Source: Lachnospiraceae bacterium | GTDB taxonomy: Bacteria > Bacillota > Clostridia > Lachnospirales > Lachnospiraceae | Length of the DNA: 64,000 bases | Direction: 5' to 3' | Assembly: GCA_900759665.1 (NCBI GenBank) | Contig: CAAEWE010000081.1 | Location: forward strand, 127,879-191,878 | In this document: positions 54,120 to 63,994 of the stretch, piece after piece | Layout: each line of letters opens with the position of its first letter | Position numbering within the stretch: position 1 is the first letter of the stretch | Notes under the pieces: model-generated | What the model was told of the DNA's origin: nothing | Database searches by the model: none | The model's input: only the letters and a program-made list of their open reading frames with translations | Translations under genes and position numbers: made by a program

Positions 54120-56228
54120 ATGGCAGATATTAGTAAGATTGAAGAATTTTGGGATGATAATCCTATTGATGTATCAGCAGAAGTTAATTTTATATGGTCT
54201 ATTGCAAATAAATTAAGAGGGCCATATCAAAGTGATAAATACAAAGATGTAATAATTCCTATGGTAATTATTAGACGTTTTGAATGCGCATTACAGGAAA
54301 CAAAAGATGCTGTTGTTGCACAATATAAAAAGATGCCGACATATCCTGCAAAGGCTATGTATAAGATTTCTGGCTATCAGTTTTATAATACAAGTGAATT
54401 TACATTAGCAGAACTTGTAAATGATGCGGATCATCTTGCATCAAATTTTAAAAGCTATATTAATGGCTTTTCCGCCAACATTCAAGACATTATAAAAAAT
54501 CTTGAATTTGACAAACAGATTGATAAGATGGACAAGCATAACAGACTTTTAGCAGTAGTAAAAGCATTTAGCGAAATAGATTTAGATCCAAAAGTCATTG
54601 ATAATATGAAAATGGGATATATCTTTGAGGAACTTATTAGAAAATTTTCTGAAAATGCCGAAGCTGGTGACCATTACACAGGTAGAGATATTATAAAAGC
54701 AATGGTTTCAATTCTACTTGCAGAGGGTTGTGATGATATATTTGATGATGGAAAAATTGTAACAATATTAGATCAAGCCGCTGGAACTGGCGGTATGCTT
54801 TCAACTGCAAACAATTATATTAAACGTTTTAATCCGACAGCAGATGTAAGATTATTTTCACAAGAAGTAAATCCAGAGTCTTATGCTATGTGTCTTGCAG
54901 AAATGCTTATTCGTGGACAAAATGCGGATAATATCAGATTACAAGACACAATGAAAGCAGATTGCTTTACAGATACAAAGATGAGATTTGTTATAGAAAA
55001 TCCACCATTTGGACAACCATGGGGCGGCAAGGATGCACCAGAAGGTGACGAAGAGGCAGTAAAAGCAGAAGTATTAAAGGGAACATCTGGAAGATTCCCA
55101 GCAGGAGCCCCAAGTTCTGGAGATATGCAGTTATTGTTTATTCAGTCTGCAATAAATAAGATGGATGATGAATGTGGTAGAGCCGCTATTATTGAAAATG
55201 GTTCACCTTTATTTAGTGGTGGTACATCGTCTGGTGAATCACAGATCAGAAGATGGTTACTTGAAAATGACTATATAGAAGCAATTATTCAGTTAAGTAC
55301 AGATATGTTTTACAATACTGGAATTGCTACATATATTTGGGTACTTTCTAAAAATAAAAGAGCAGAAAGAAAAGGTAAAATACAGCTTATTGATGCATCA
55401 CACCTTTGTAATAAACTTAGAAAAAATCTTGGTAATAAAAAATGTGAAATCACACCAAAAGATAGAGTTGCTATTACAAAGTTATATGCAGACTTTAAAG
55501 AAAATGAGCACTGCCAGATTTATGATAATACAGAATTTATCTATCGTGAATATGCGGTTATGCAACCACTTCAAAGAAGCTATGCAATAACAGAAGATAG
55601 AATAAATGCAATGCTTTCAAGTGGTGCGTTATCAACTCTCTATGATGAAGCAAAAGTTGATGAACTTGAAAACATGGATGAATTAACAGGTAAGGATAAA
55701 AATAAATTAGATAATTTTAAGAAAAATAAGCCTATATATGATGCTATTGTTGATGCGCTAAATAGTACTGTATCTGACAAGGTATATAAGAATCCAGAAA
55801 CATTTACACCAGTAGTAAATAATATTCTATCTGGAATTATTTCAGATGCAAAAGATTTAAAAAAGATTGCTGATAAAATCATAAAAGGTTTATCAGTAAT
55901 GGATAAAACAGCAGATATTCAAAAAGATAAAAAAGGCAATGTAATTTATGATACAGAAACAAAAGATACAGAAATAGTACCATGGGAAACAAATATTGAT
56001 GATTATATGGCAAATGAAGTATTACCACATGTACCAGATGCAAAAGCATTTTTTGAAGAAGATTTATGTAAGAAAAATCCTGTAATAAAGACTGGTGCAG
56101 AGATACCATTTACAAGATATTTTTATAAATATCAAGCTCCAGTATCAAGTGATGAACTTGCCAAAAGATTCAATGAATTAGAGGCTTCCGTTGATTCAAA
56201 AATTAATAAATTATTCGGAGGTAATTAA
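54120..56228 (+). CDS. hsdM: Type I restriction-modification methyltransferase subunit HsdM
   Basis: Adenine-N6 methyltransferase subunit, 702 residues. N-terminal helical domain (about 1-160), SAM motif I with D218-Q-A-A-G-T-G-G, and catalytic N294-P-P-F. The residue after A in motif I is Ala where Cys is common in close relatives. A long C-terminal extension (about 500-702) is typical of this sub-group. AAGGAG precedes the ATG at 54120. First gene of the four-gene operon, one base before hsdS. GC is visibly lower than the core genome, indicating transfer. Confidence 0.95.
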   Translation: MADISKIEEFWDDNPIDVSAEVNFIWSIANKLRGPYQSDKYKDVIIPMVIIRRFECALQETKDAVVAQYKKMPTYPAKAMYKISGYQFYNTSEFTLAELVNDADHLASNFKSYINGFSANIQDIIKNLEFDKQIDKMDKHNRLLAVVKAFSEIDLDPKVIDNMKMGYIFEELIRKFSENAEAGDHYTGRDIIKAMVSILLAEGCDDIFDDGKIVTILDQAAGTGGMLSTANNYIKRFNPTADVRLFSQEVNPESYAMCLAEMLIRGQNADNIRLQDTMKADCFTDTKMRFVIENPPFGQPWGGKDAPEGDEEAVKAEVLKGTSGRFPAGAPSSGDMQLLFIQSAINKMDDECGRAAIIENGSPLFSGGTSSGESQIRRWLLENDYIEAIIQLSTDMFYNTGIATYIWVLSKNKRAERKGKIQLIDASHLCNKLRKNLGNKKCEITPKDRVAITKLYADFKENEHCQIYDNTEFIYREYAVMQPLQRSYAITEDRINAMLSSGALSTLYDEAKVDELENMDELTGKDKNKLDNFKKNKPIYDAIVDALNSTVSDKVYKNPETFTPVVNNILSGIISDAKDLKKIADKIIKGLSVMDKTADIQKDKKGNVIYDTETKDTEIVPWETNIDDYMANEVLPHVPDAKAFFEEDLCKKNPVIKTGAEIPFTRYFYKYQAPVSSDELAKRFNELEASVDSKINKLFGGN

Positions 56229-56229
56229 T

Positions 56230-57540
56230 ATGGCAGAAATGAAAGATAGTGGAATTGAGTGGATTGGTGAGATTCCTACTGATTGGGATACAAAAGCAAT
56301 AAGATTTTTGATATTAGAACATTTTAGTGGAGCATGGGGAAATGATGAAAAAACGGATAGTGATAATAATAGAATATGTATGAGAATCGCTGATTTCGAT
56401 TATTTTAGAATGCAGTTCAAAGAAAATGCTGAATATACAATAAGAAACTATACAAATACTGAAATAGCTAACAAAACACTTAGATATGGTGATTTACTAA
56501 TTGAGAAATCTGGCGGTGGTGAAAAAACACCTGTTGGAAGAACTGTGGTTTACAGATTGAATAATAAAGCATTATTTGCTAATTTTATGGATTGCATTCG
56601 ATTAAAAGAGAATGAATATAATTATGAATTTGCAAAATATGTTTTTTATTCATTATACAATAATGGTATTACAAATCTTTATTATAATAAAACAACTGGA
56701 ATACAAAATTTAAGTATGCAAAAGTATTTAAGAGAAGTAAAACTACCATTTCCAACTTTAATTGAACAAGGGAAAATAGCAGATTTTCTTGATAAAAAAT
56801 GTGCTGAAATTGATGCATTACATACGGATATTGAAAAGCAAATAGAAACGTTTGAAGAATACAAAAAATCAATTATCACAGAAGCAGTAACAAAAGGATT
56901 AGATCCAGATGTTGAAATGAAGGATAGTGGAAGTGTATATTGGAAAGATATTCCAGCAAATTGGAAATTATCTGATATAAAATATTTATTTGAAATAGTA
57001 AAAAGAATAGCAGGAAAAGAAGGATATGATATTTTATCAGTAACACAGAAAGGGTTGAAAATAAAAGACATATCAAGAAATGAAGGACAAATAGCGGAAA
57101 GTTATGCTAATTACCAATTTGTTTATCCTACTGATTTTGTAATGAATCATATGGATTTATTAACAGGTTGGGTTGACTGTTCAAAGTATTTTGGAGTCAC
57201 AAGCCCAGATTACAGAGTATTTAGGCTTAAAGATAAAAGAAATAGTTTAAACTATTATAAATATATTATGCAGTGCTGTTATATGGATAGGATTTTTTAC
57301 TCATTAGGACAAGGGGTATCAAATTTAGGAAGATGGAGATTGCAAACAGAAAGCTTTAATAATTTTCAAATTCCAGTTCCACCAGCGAAAGAGCAGGAAC
57401 AAATAGCAAAATATCTTGATGAAAAATGTATTGAAATAGAGAATATTATTTTGGATAAACAACAACAATTAGAAACCCTTAAACAGTACAAGAAGTCACT
57501 TATATATGAATATGTGACAGGGAAAAAGGAGGTCAAATAG
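56230..57540 (+). CDS. hsdS: Type I restriction-modification specificity subunit HsdS
   Basis: 436 residues with two target-recognition domains separated by coiled coils. Each half opens with a related stretch: M-K-D-S-G-I-E-W (near residue 4) and M-K-D-S-G-S-V-Y-W (near 230). Each ends in a conserved helix: K-S-I-I-T-E-A-V-T-K-G-L and K-S-L-I-Y-E-Y-V-T-G. It decides the asymmetric DNA target of the complex. The ATG at 56230 follows GGAGG, one base after hsdM. The TIR gene starts two bases after its stop. Confidence 0.93.
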   Translation: MAEMKDSGIEWIGEIPTDWDTKAIRFLILEHFSGAWGNDEKTDSDNNRICMRIADFDYFRMQFKENAEYTIRNYTNTEIANKTLRYGDLLIEKSGGGEKTPVGRTVVYRLNNKALFANFMDCIRLKENEYNYEFAKYVFYSLYNNGITNLYYNKTTGIQNLSMQKYLREVKLPFPTLIEQGKIADFLDKKCAEIDALHTDIEKQIETFEEYKKSIITEAVTKGLDPDVEMKDSGSVYWKDIPANWKLSDIKYLFEIVKRIAGKEGYDILSVTQKGLKIKDISRNEGQIAESYANYQFVYPTDFVMNHMDLLTGWVDCSKYFGVTSPDYRVFRLKDKRNSLNYYKYIMQCCYMDRIFYSLGQGVSNLGRWRLQTESFNNFQIPVPPAKEQEQIAKYLDEKCIEIENIILDKQQQLETLKQYKKSLIYEYVTGKKEVK

Positions 57541-57542
57541 TT

Positions 57543-58301
57543 ATGGCATTTGAGGAAGAATTAAATGCACTTGTGCAACGAACAAAAGTAAATGATGAAA
57601 ATCCGTCAAGTACAGCATCATATGAAACAATTAATAGAACATTAAATGAAAATAAAAAAAGACATGAAGTTTGGATGAATGATGTCGATATTTTTTACAA
57701 CAAATATTTAAAGGAGCATCCGCTTAGTCAAAAAATCAACACATGGTTGTTTCACAGAAAATATGATCAGTTAGTAGCGGCATTGGAAAGTATAAGTGAA
57801 GATAAAGATTTTATAAATAAAATGAATGGTATATCAACTGTGGAAGTACCCAAATATAAAGCAAAAATGCTACCAGAATATGATGTGTTTATTTCTCATG
57901 CTAATGCAGACAAAGAAGCTCTTATAGAAGAATTGTACAACTCGCTTAATAAATTAGGAGTTAAGATATTCTATGATAAAGAAACATTAGAATGGGGCGA
58001 TAAATTCAAGGATAAGATTCTTGAAGGAACTAAAAAATCAGAATTTGCAATTATTGTTATATCAACAAATTTCTTTGGTAGAGAATGGACAGAAAGAGAA
58101 CTATCAGAATTTTTGAATAGACAGAATCAGAACGGACAAAAATTGATTCTTCCAATTTTACATAATATAACGATTGAACAGTTAAAAGAAAAATATCCAT
58201 CAATAGCAGATATACAGGCGATTGATTCATCAAAATATACTTGTGATCAAATTGCGTTGTTATTTGCAAGACAGTTTATTAAAAGATTAAAAGCATATTA
58301 G
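57543..58301 (+). CDS. TIR-domain protein inside the hsd operon
   Basis: 252 residues: an N-terminal helical region of unknown kind (about 1-110) and a C-terminal TIR domain (about 113-245). The TIR strand A is Y113-D-V-F-I-S-H, and the box with W182-T-E-R-E186-L gives E186 as the expected NADase catalytic glutamate. No membrane segment or signal is visible. The gene begins two bases after the hsdS stop and ends 14 bases before hsdR, so it is translated as part of the restriction operon. Bacterial TIR proteins often cleave NAD as defence effectors. A role as a guard for the restriction complex is inference. It is not one of the three standard subunits. Confidence 0.85.
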   Translation: MAFEEELNALVQRTKVNDENPSSTASYETINRTLNENKKRHEVWMNDVDIFYNKYLKEHPLSQKINTWLFHRKYDQLVAALESISEDKDFINKMNGISTVEVPKYKAKMLPEYDVFISHANADKEALIEELYNSLNKLGVKIFYDKETLEWGDKFKDKILEGTKKSEFAIIVISTNFFGREWTERELSEFLNRQNQNGQKLILPILHNITIEQLKEKYPSIADIQAIDSSKYTCDQIALLFARQFIKRLKAY

Positions 58302-58315
58302 TGGAGGAAGTACAA

Positions 58316-61288
58316 ATGAATGAAATATTGACTGAAAAGCAGTATCAACATTTCATCATGGACTATCTAAAAAATAACAATGGTTATGTTGTAAGAAAAG
58401 ATAAAGAATATGACCGCTTACATGCAATGGATAGAGAAATGTTATTCAAATTTTTGAATGACACACAACCAGATGAAATGAAAGCATTAAGAAAAGTATA
58501 TAAGCAGGATTTAGAAGAAACACTTGTAAATTATATCAATGAAGAAATTACAAAGGCACGTAGTAGCTTACTTTATGTTATAAAGCATGGTATAGAAATT
58601 TCAAATATAAAACTTGATTTGATGTATACAAAACCTGCAACAGACTTTAACAAAGAACTTGTTGAAAAATATGAAAAAAATGTATTCTCTGTTATGGAGG
58701 AAGTCTGGGCATCTGATAAAGAAAGAATAGATCTTGTAATATTTTTAAATGGACTTGCTATTATGACATTTGAATTAAAATGTAATGTAGCAGGACAAAG
58801 CTATGAAGATGCAATTTATCAGTACAGAACAGAAAGAAATCCAAAGACAAGACTATTTTTATTCAAGGCTGGTGCATTAGTAAATTTTGCAATGGATTTA
58901 GAACAGGTTTATATGACAACCAAACTTGAAAAAGATGCAACATTCTTTTTACCTTTTAATATGGGTAATGGTGAAGGTGTCAATGCAGGTGCAGGAAATC
59001 CAATATTTGAAGATAAATATAGTGTTTTCTATATGTGGGAAGATGTACTTACAAAGGATTCTATTCTTGAAATCATAAGCAAATTTATGTTTATTGAAGT
59101 GAAAGAAAAGGAAGATGAGGCTACTGGTAAAAAGAAGATAAAAGAAAATATTATTTTTCCTCGATTCCATCAAAGAGATGTATTACACAAGATACTTGCA
59201 GATGTATATGAAAATGGTTCTACACAGAATTATTTAATACAACATTCTGCAGGATCTGGAAAAACAAATTCTATTGCTTGGCTTGCTTACCGATTATCTT
59301 CACTTCATGATGCGGATAACAAAATTATTTTTGATAATATCATTATTGTTACTGATAGGATAGTTGTAGATAGGCAGTTACAAGCGGCAATTATGGGGAT
59401 GGAGCATAAATCTGGACTTATAAAAGTTATGGATGAAAAATGTAACTCGTCCGATCTTGCTATTGCGCTTGATGGAAATACAAAGATTATAGCAACAACT
59501 ATTCAGAAATTTCCATATATTGTAGATGATGTGGCTAATTTGAAAAATAAGAAGTTTGCAGTAATCATAGACGAAGCACATTCATCAACAGCAGGAAAAG
59601 ATATGGCGGCTGTGACAATGACACTTGGATCTGGTGAAGTAAGTATAGATGAAAGTACAACTGAGGATTTAATTGTAGAAGAAATTGCAAAGCATGGAAA
59701 ACAAGAAAATGTATCTGTATTTGCATTTACAGCAACACCAAAGCCAACCACAATACAGTTATTTGGTAGGGTAAATAAGAAAGGACAAAGAGAAGCATTT
59801 CATATATATTCTATGAAACAGGCAATAGAAGAAGGCTTTATTCTTGATGTGTTACAAAATTATACAACCTATAAGACCTATTACCAGATTAATAAAGAAG
59901 TTGCAGAAGATCCAAAGTGTAAGACAAATAGTGCTAAAAGACAGATTGCAAGATTTGTTGAATTGCATGAAACCAATATAGCACAAAGAATAGAAGTTAT
60001 TGTTGAACATTTCAGAACAACAGTAATGGATGAGCTTGGTGGAACTGCAAAAGCTATGGTAATAACTAATTCAAGAGAAAGTGCTGTAAAGTATCGTCAA
60101 GCATTTGAAGAGTACATAAACAAAAAAGGATATAATGATATTCATGCATTAGTGGCATTTTCTGGCAAAGTGACATTAAAAGATGATGAAAAGGAATATA
60201 CAGAAGCAGGACTAAACGGATTCAGTGAAGATAAATTACCAACAGAATTTGAAAAGGATGATTATAAAGTATTGCTTGTTGCGAATAAGTATCAGACAGG
60301 CTTTGATCAACCTAAATTATGTGCAATGTACATTCTTAAAAAATTAAGAGGTGTTAATGCTGTACAGACATTATCAAGACTTAATAGAATCTGTCCACCA
60401 TATGACAAGAAAACATTTATACTTGATTTTGTAAATGACTATGAAGATATACAGGCGGCATTTTCAAAATATTACACAACAACACTTTTATCCAACTCTG
60501 TTACACCATCTGCGATCTATGATTTAGAAGCAAAAATAGATGGATATACAGTAATAGATCCATTGGATATAGAAGATGCAAATGAAATTTTATATAAAGA
60601 TGATATTACAGCAAAGGAAAAGAAACGATTAACATTCTTATTCCAGAAAGTAAAGAAGAACATAGATAAACTTGATTATGAAGAACAAAAAGAGCTTGTA
60701 ATGACAATGAGGCGATTTGTTCGTTTCTATGAATTTTTATTACAGGTATCGTGTTTTGAAGATACTGAACTACACAAGAAATATAGATTTATAGCTTTAT
60801 TACTTGCATATGTAAATATAAAGCACCCAGGCGGTGGATTTAATTTAGATGGAAAGATAACAGCCATGAATTTTGTTCAGAAGAAGAAAGCCGAACATAA
60901 ATCAAAATTAAAATCTGATCCTGTTACGAAACTTCCGACAGCAGAACATTTTGTGTTATCAGAAGATAAAGAGGAGAAACTATCACAGATAATAGCAGAA
61001 ATCAACAGTATAGCAGGAAAAGAATATGATAATGATGTAGCAGTAAAAGCAATGCTTCAGATAAAAGACATTATGATGAAATCTGAGAAGCTAAAAACAT
61101 CAGCAAAGAACAATACAGAAAAAGATTTTGAATTTGCATATTTTGACAACATAGATGATGCATTAATAGAAGGATTGGAGCAGAATCAAGACTTTTTCAG
61201 CTTGTTACTAAGCAATGATGAAATGAAGAGAAAAGTACTTGGTATTTTCTCGGATGAAATATATAACAGCTTGAAAGAAGCAGAATAG
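58316..61288 (+). CDS. hsdR: Type I restriction endonuclease subunit HsdR
   Basis: 990 residues: N-terminal PD-(D/E)XK nuclease with D139 and E153-L-K155 followed by Q161, a translocase with Walker A A312-G-S-G-K316-T, DEAH box D419-E-A-H422, and a long helical C-terminal part. It cuts DNA distant from unmodified targets with HsdMS. The ATG at 58316 follows GGAGG, 14 bases after the TIR stop; an in-frame start at 58301 sits at the TIR stop codon and is less likely. It appears full length. A terminator follows. Confidence 0.95.
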   Translation: MNEILTEKQYQHFIMDYLKNNNGYVVRKDKEYDRLHAMDREMLFKFLNDTQPDEMKALRKVYKQDLEETLVNYINEEITKARSSLLYVIKHGIEISNIKLDLMYTKPATDFNKELVEKYEKNVFSVMEEVWASDKERIDLVIFLNGLAIMTFELKCNVAGQSYEDAIYQYRTERNPKTRLFLFKAGALVNFAMDLEQVYMTTKLEKDATFFLPFNMGNGEGVNAGAGNPIFEDKYSVFYMWEDVLTKDSILEIISKFMFIEVKEKEDEATGKKKIKENIIFPRFHQRDVLHKILADVYENGSTQNYLIQHSAGSGKTNSIAWLAYRLSSLHDADNKIIFDNIIIVTDRIVVDRQLQAAIMGMEHKSGLIKVMDEKCNSSDLAIALDGNTKIIATTIQKFPYIVDDVANLKNKKFAVIIDEAHSSTAGKDMAAVTMTLGSGEVSIDESTTEDLIVEEIAKHGKQENVSVFAFTATPKPTTIQLFGRVNKKGQREAFHIYSMKQAIEEGFILDVLQNYTTYKTYYQINKEVAEDPKCKTNSAKRQIARFVELHETNIAQRIEVIVEHFRTTVMDELGGTAKAMVITNSRESAVKYRQAFEEYINKKGYNDIHALVAFSGKVTLKDDEKEYTEAGLNGFSEDKLPTEFEKDDYKVLLVANKYQTGFDQPKLCAMYILKKLRGVNAVQTLSRLNRICPPYDKKTFILDFVNDYEDIQAAFSKYYTTTLLSNSVTPSAIYDLEAKIDGYTVIDPLDIEDANEILYKDDITAKEKKRLTFLFQKVKKNIDKLDYEEQKELVMTMRRFVRFYEFLLQVSCFEDTELHKKYRFIALLLAYVNIKHPGGGFNLDGKITAMNFVQKKKAEHKSKLKSDPVTKLPTAEHFVLSEDKEEKLSQIIAEINSIAGKEYDNDVAVKAMLQIKDIMMKSEKLKTSAKNNTEKDFEFAYFDNIDDALIEGLEQNQDFFSLLLSNDEMKRKVLGIFSDEIYNSLKEAE

Positions 61289-61294
61289 AAAAAT

Positions 61295-61321
61295 GCAGGT
61301 TGAAATATACCTGCTTTTTTT
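61295..61321 (+). terminator. Terminator after hsdR
   Basis: GCAGGT (61295-61300) with ACCTGC (61309-61314), then seven T. Confidence 0.85.
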
Positions 61322-61324
61322 ATG

Positions 61325-61359
61325 TCTCAAAAACACCACTATATATAGTGTTTTTGAGA
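61325..61359. repeat. 12-base perfect inverted repeat after the hsdR terminator
   Basis: TCTCAAAAACAC (61325-61336) and GTGTTTTTGAGA (61348-61359) are exact complements around an 11-base AT-rich loop. It may act as a second terminator on either strand or mark a former element end. Confidence 0.6.
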
Positions 61360-61438
61360 AAATACAAAACACAATATATGGTATAAAATTCTGCTGAAAA
61401 GCACCAGATTTTTTGGTATAATTAATTGAATATTACGG

Positions 61439-61492
61439 TGCGGTAACACCGCAAATCCGGCAGGCGGGAAACCGCCTGTCCGGACTTCCGGA
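61439..61492. repeat. Cluster of GC-rich hairpins near the IS21 end
   Basis: Three nested stems: TGCGGT/ACCGCA (61439-61453); TCCGGCAGGCGG with CCGCCTG-T-CCGGA around a GAAA loop (61456-61484); and TCCGG/CCGGA just after. Far more GC-rich than the flanks. It could end the IS21 transcript or insulate the IS. Confidence 0.55.
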
Positions 61493-61511
61493 AACCAATT
61501 ATTATGCGAGT

Positions 61512-62288
61512 TTACTCGCGTAACGCTTTGTCCAATCCATAGACTTCCCGCATTGAGATGTCATGTTCTTCATCAATACTTGTGATGTTGACACGGTAGC
61601 TGTCATGTGCAATACGATCAATAATCGCATCTGCCAGAGGACTGGCGTCTCCACCAAGTTGGTCATACCATTCTTCAAAACCATACTGAGAACAAAAGAT
61701 CGTGGAGGATTTCTTACGTCTTCGATGCAGAAGTTCAAAAATGTCTTTTTGTTCGACTTCTGTTGGTTTCAGCAGAAGCCATTCATCAAGGATGAGAACC
61801 AGAGGATTGGCGTATTTAGCCATGACCTTTCGATAGGTTCCATCCGTCCTTGCCATTTCCAGATCAATAAGCAGATCCGGAAGACGGACATACCTGGTAT
61901 TGTAATACTGCTTGCAGGCTTCCATGCCAAAGGCACAGGCCATGTATGTTTTTCCACAGCCTGTGGCACCGGTTATAAATAGATTCCGGTGTTCCGATAT
62001 ATATTCACAAGTTGCAAGACGGTTGATCAACTCTTTATTAAGCTTACGCCCGGAAGTGTAATTGATATCCATGATACTTGCATCTGGCTGATCAAATCTG
62101 GCATTGTGAATAAGTCTTTTTAATCGGTTTGCCTTTCGGCTGCTGTGCTCAATGTCAACCAGCATGCCAAACCGGTCTTCAAATGGGACCTCCTTGAATT
62201 TCGGATCATTTATCTGGCTGCGGAATGCATCTGCCATAGCGGTCAGGCGCATTTCCGTTAATTTATCAATCGTGCTTTGGTTTGTCAT
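61512..62288 (-). CDS. istB: IS21-family helper ATPase IstB
   Basis: 258-residue AAA+ ATPase that assists IS21 transposase in target choice. Walker A G-A-T-G-C-G-K-T is at 107-114, Walker B near residue 170 (L-I-L-D-E). The stop is at 61512. It begins just six bases after istA ends, as in intact IS21. It looks complete although its partner is truncated. Confidence 0.92.
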   Translation of the reverse strand: MTNQSTIDKLTEMRLTAMADAFRSQINDPKFKEVPFEDRFGMLVDIEHSSRKANRLKRLIHNARFDQPDASIMDINYTSGRKLNKELINRLATCEYISEHRNLFITGATGCGKTYMACAFGMEACKQYYNTRYVRLPDLLIDLEMARTDGTYRKVMAKYANPLVLILDEWLLLKPTEVEQKDIFELLHRRRKKSSTIFCSQYGFEEWYDQLGGDASPLADAIIDRIAHDSYRVNITSIDEEHDISMREVYGLDKALRE

Positions 62289-62294
62289 ATACGC

Positions 62295-63345
62295 TTACCT
62301 CCTGTAATAGTCGGCACCTCTTGTGATGCCGTGTGTGTTTTGTGTGGTTATGCTGTCTGTTGTTTCTGACAGCAGTTTTTCAGAACCGGTTACAAGAATG
62401 TTTTTTATGCTCTTGTAACTGGGCGATGCCGTATAGGATAAAGCCTTTTTACAGGCTGCTTCCAGTAACTCATCGGAGTATTTCTCCGTCAGTTTCAGAA
62501 GTCCCATGCAGCTTCGATAGGTCTGTTGCTCCACTCCTTTAGAGGTAAGTATTGCATTGACTGCAGTATAGGTACTGGTACCAATCCGTTCAGCCCACTT
62601 ACGGAATCGGTCTCCGTTCCATTCAAGATATTTTTGATGATCTTCCGGCATATGTTCCGTGATAGTGCTGTACTGTCCGGGACGTCCTTTCAACCGACGA
62701 TGGGAAGCAATGCGGTTATGGTTATAAAAGATCTCGATGGTAGTGTCCGTTACCCTTACATCAACTTTCTTTTTGATGTATTCGTATGGAACTGAGTATA
62801 GCATTCTGTCCACAGATATGTGATAATTAAATTGAACGGTGGCTGTTTTCCAGTCGCTCAGTTCAAATCGGGTAGCGGGCAGCGGCGACAGCAGGGGCTT
62901 TTCTTCTTCGAGGAACAGGCTCAGCCGGCTGCCCTCTTTCTTTTGAAAGAGTTTTCGATTAAACTGGTTAAGTTTATCGTGTATCGCATGGTTGAGTTCG
63001 TTCAAAGAGAAGAACTGTTCATTGCGGAGTGCAGCAGTGATCCAAGTAGAGATATTTCCGACAGTACCCTCTGCATTGGGTTTGTCTTTTGGGGCTCTGA
63101 CGCGTGCCGGGATGATTGCTGTGCCGTAGTGTTCTGCCAGCTCCTGATAGGTTTCATTGAGCTGCTGGTCTTTCCAGCCGCCATTATGGACGACTGCCGT
63201 TTTGCAGTTATCAGGAACCAGGATCCTGGCAACACCGCCAAAGAATTCATACATGTGGACATGTGCATTGATCCAGGATCGTTGCTTCATATCCAAAAAG
63301 GCTTCTACATACGCATACTGGCTGTATGTGGAGACCAGTGGAAAC
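62295..63345 (-). pseudogene. istA: 5'-truncated IS21 transposase IstA
   Basis: The remaining frame, with an internal ATG ending at 63296, continues upstream to about 63345 with the typical Y-S-Q-Y-A-Y-V-E-A-F. It keeps the second and third acids of the DDE set (P-D-N-C near residue 28 of the ATG-started frame; N-A-E-G near residue 75) but lacks the N-terminal helix-turn-helix and first Asp. About 170 N-terminal residues are missing compared with full IstA. Non-functional. Confidence 0.75.
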
Positions 63346-63351
63346 AGGGAG

Positions 63352-63914
63352 CGTTATACCCGCCAATATGCTTTCAGTAGTATGTGCGAGTGCAGTTATT
63401 GTGGACATAAGCTTACTCGAAGGACAAGGCACAGCAGTTCCATTTATGAAAAGCCTGTGTGGCAGTGTATGAATGCCACTAAGAATGGAATTAAGAATTG
63501 TCCACACTGCAAAGCCATTGATGAGGCGATTTTGGAAGGAGCTTTTTTGGAAGCCTTTGGATTGCTGGCAGGAAATTTTGATGATGTGCTGGATATAGTC
63601 ATGTCGAATGTGGAGGAGGCTTTGAACAATGTAGAGGATGTTCGTAAAAAGCAACAGCTGGATAAGGACATTTCTTCCTTGGAATCAGCTTGGAATCAAA
63701 AAAATCCCGAATGACAGATATGCTCATTGATGGTACAATAAGTAAGGAAGTTTATGACGAAAAGGTACTTGAATTTACCCGTAAACTTCATACTCTTTCC
63801 GAGAGAAGACATCTTTTGGAGGAGTCAATTAATAAACAGAAAGATGTTGGCAAGCGAATGTCAGCACTTCGTGAGACACTAAGCAGTGAGCAGGTTCTGG
63901 ATGAATGGTGTTAG
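63352..63914 (+). pseudogene. Broken serine recombinase C-terminal part
   Basis: Starts inside the recombinase zinc-ribbon region (Y-A-F-S-S-M-C-E-C-S-Y-C-G-H, with C-x2-C and later C-P-H-C) and runs into the coiled-coil domain. A frameshift occurs in an A7 run at 63698-63704; the coil continues in another frame (T-D-M-L-I-D-G-T-I-S-K-E) to 63914. Catalytic and N-terminal parts are missing, replaced by the IS21 remnant, and the coil ends early. It is the second recombinase scar of the island. Confidence 0.6.
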
Positions 63915-63966
63915 AATATAAATAGTACAAGTCAAAGTGAGAGCTTTTCATTCCGTCGATTAGTGA

Positions 63967-63994
63967 TACAATAAAAGTATCGTACTGAAGGAGG
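63967..63994 (+). promoter_or_regulatory. Possible promoter and ribosome site for a gene beyond the window
   Basis: TACAAT (63967-63972) and, near the window end, AAGGAGG (63988-63994). No -35 is clear. The gene they would serve starts after base 64000. The rest of 63915-63966 holds no gene. Confidence 0.35.

Larger units (their letters stand above)
61440..63345 (-). mobile_element. Truncated IS21-family element
   Basis: Two minus-strand genes, istB and a 5'-truncated istA. The istA side ends abruptly around 63345 at the start of the recombinase fragment, so one end is lost. The 3' boundary is not exact; I see no clear terminal repeat pair. It is not expected to transpose alone. Confidence 0.7.
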
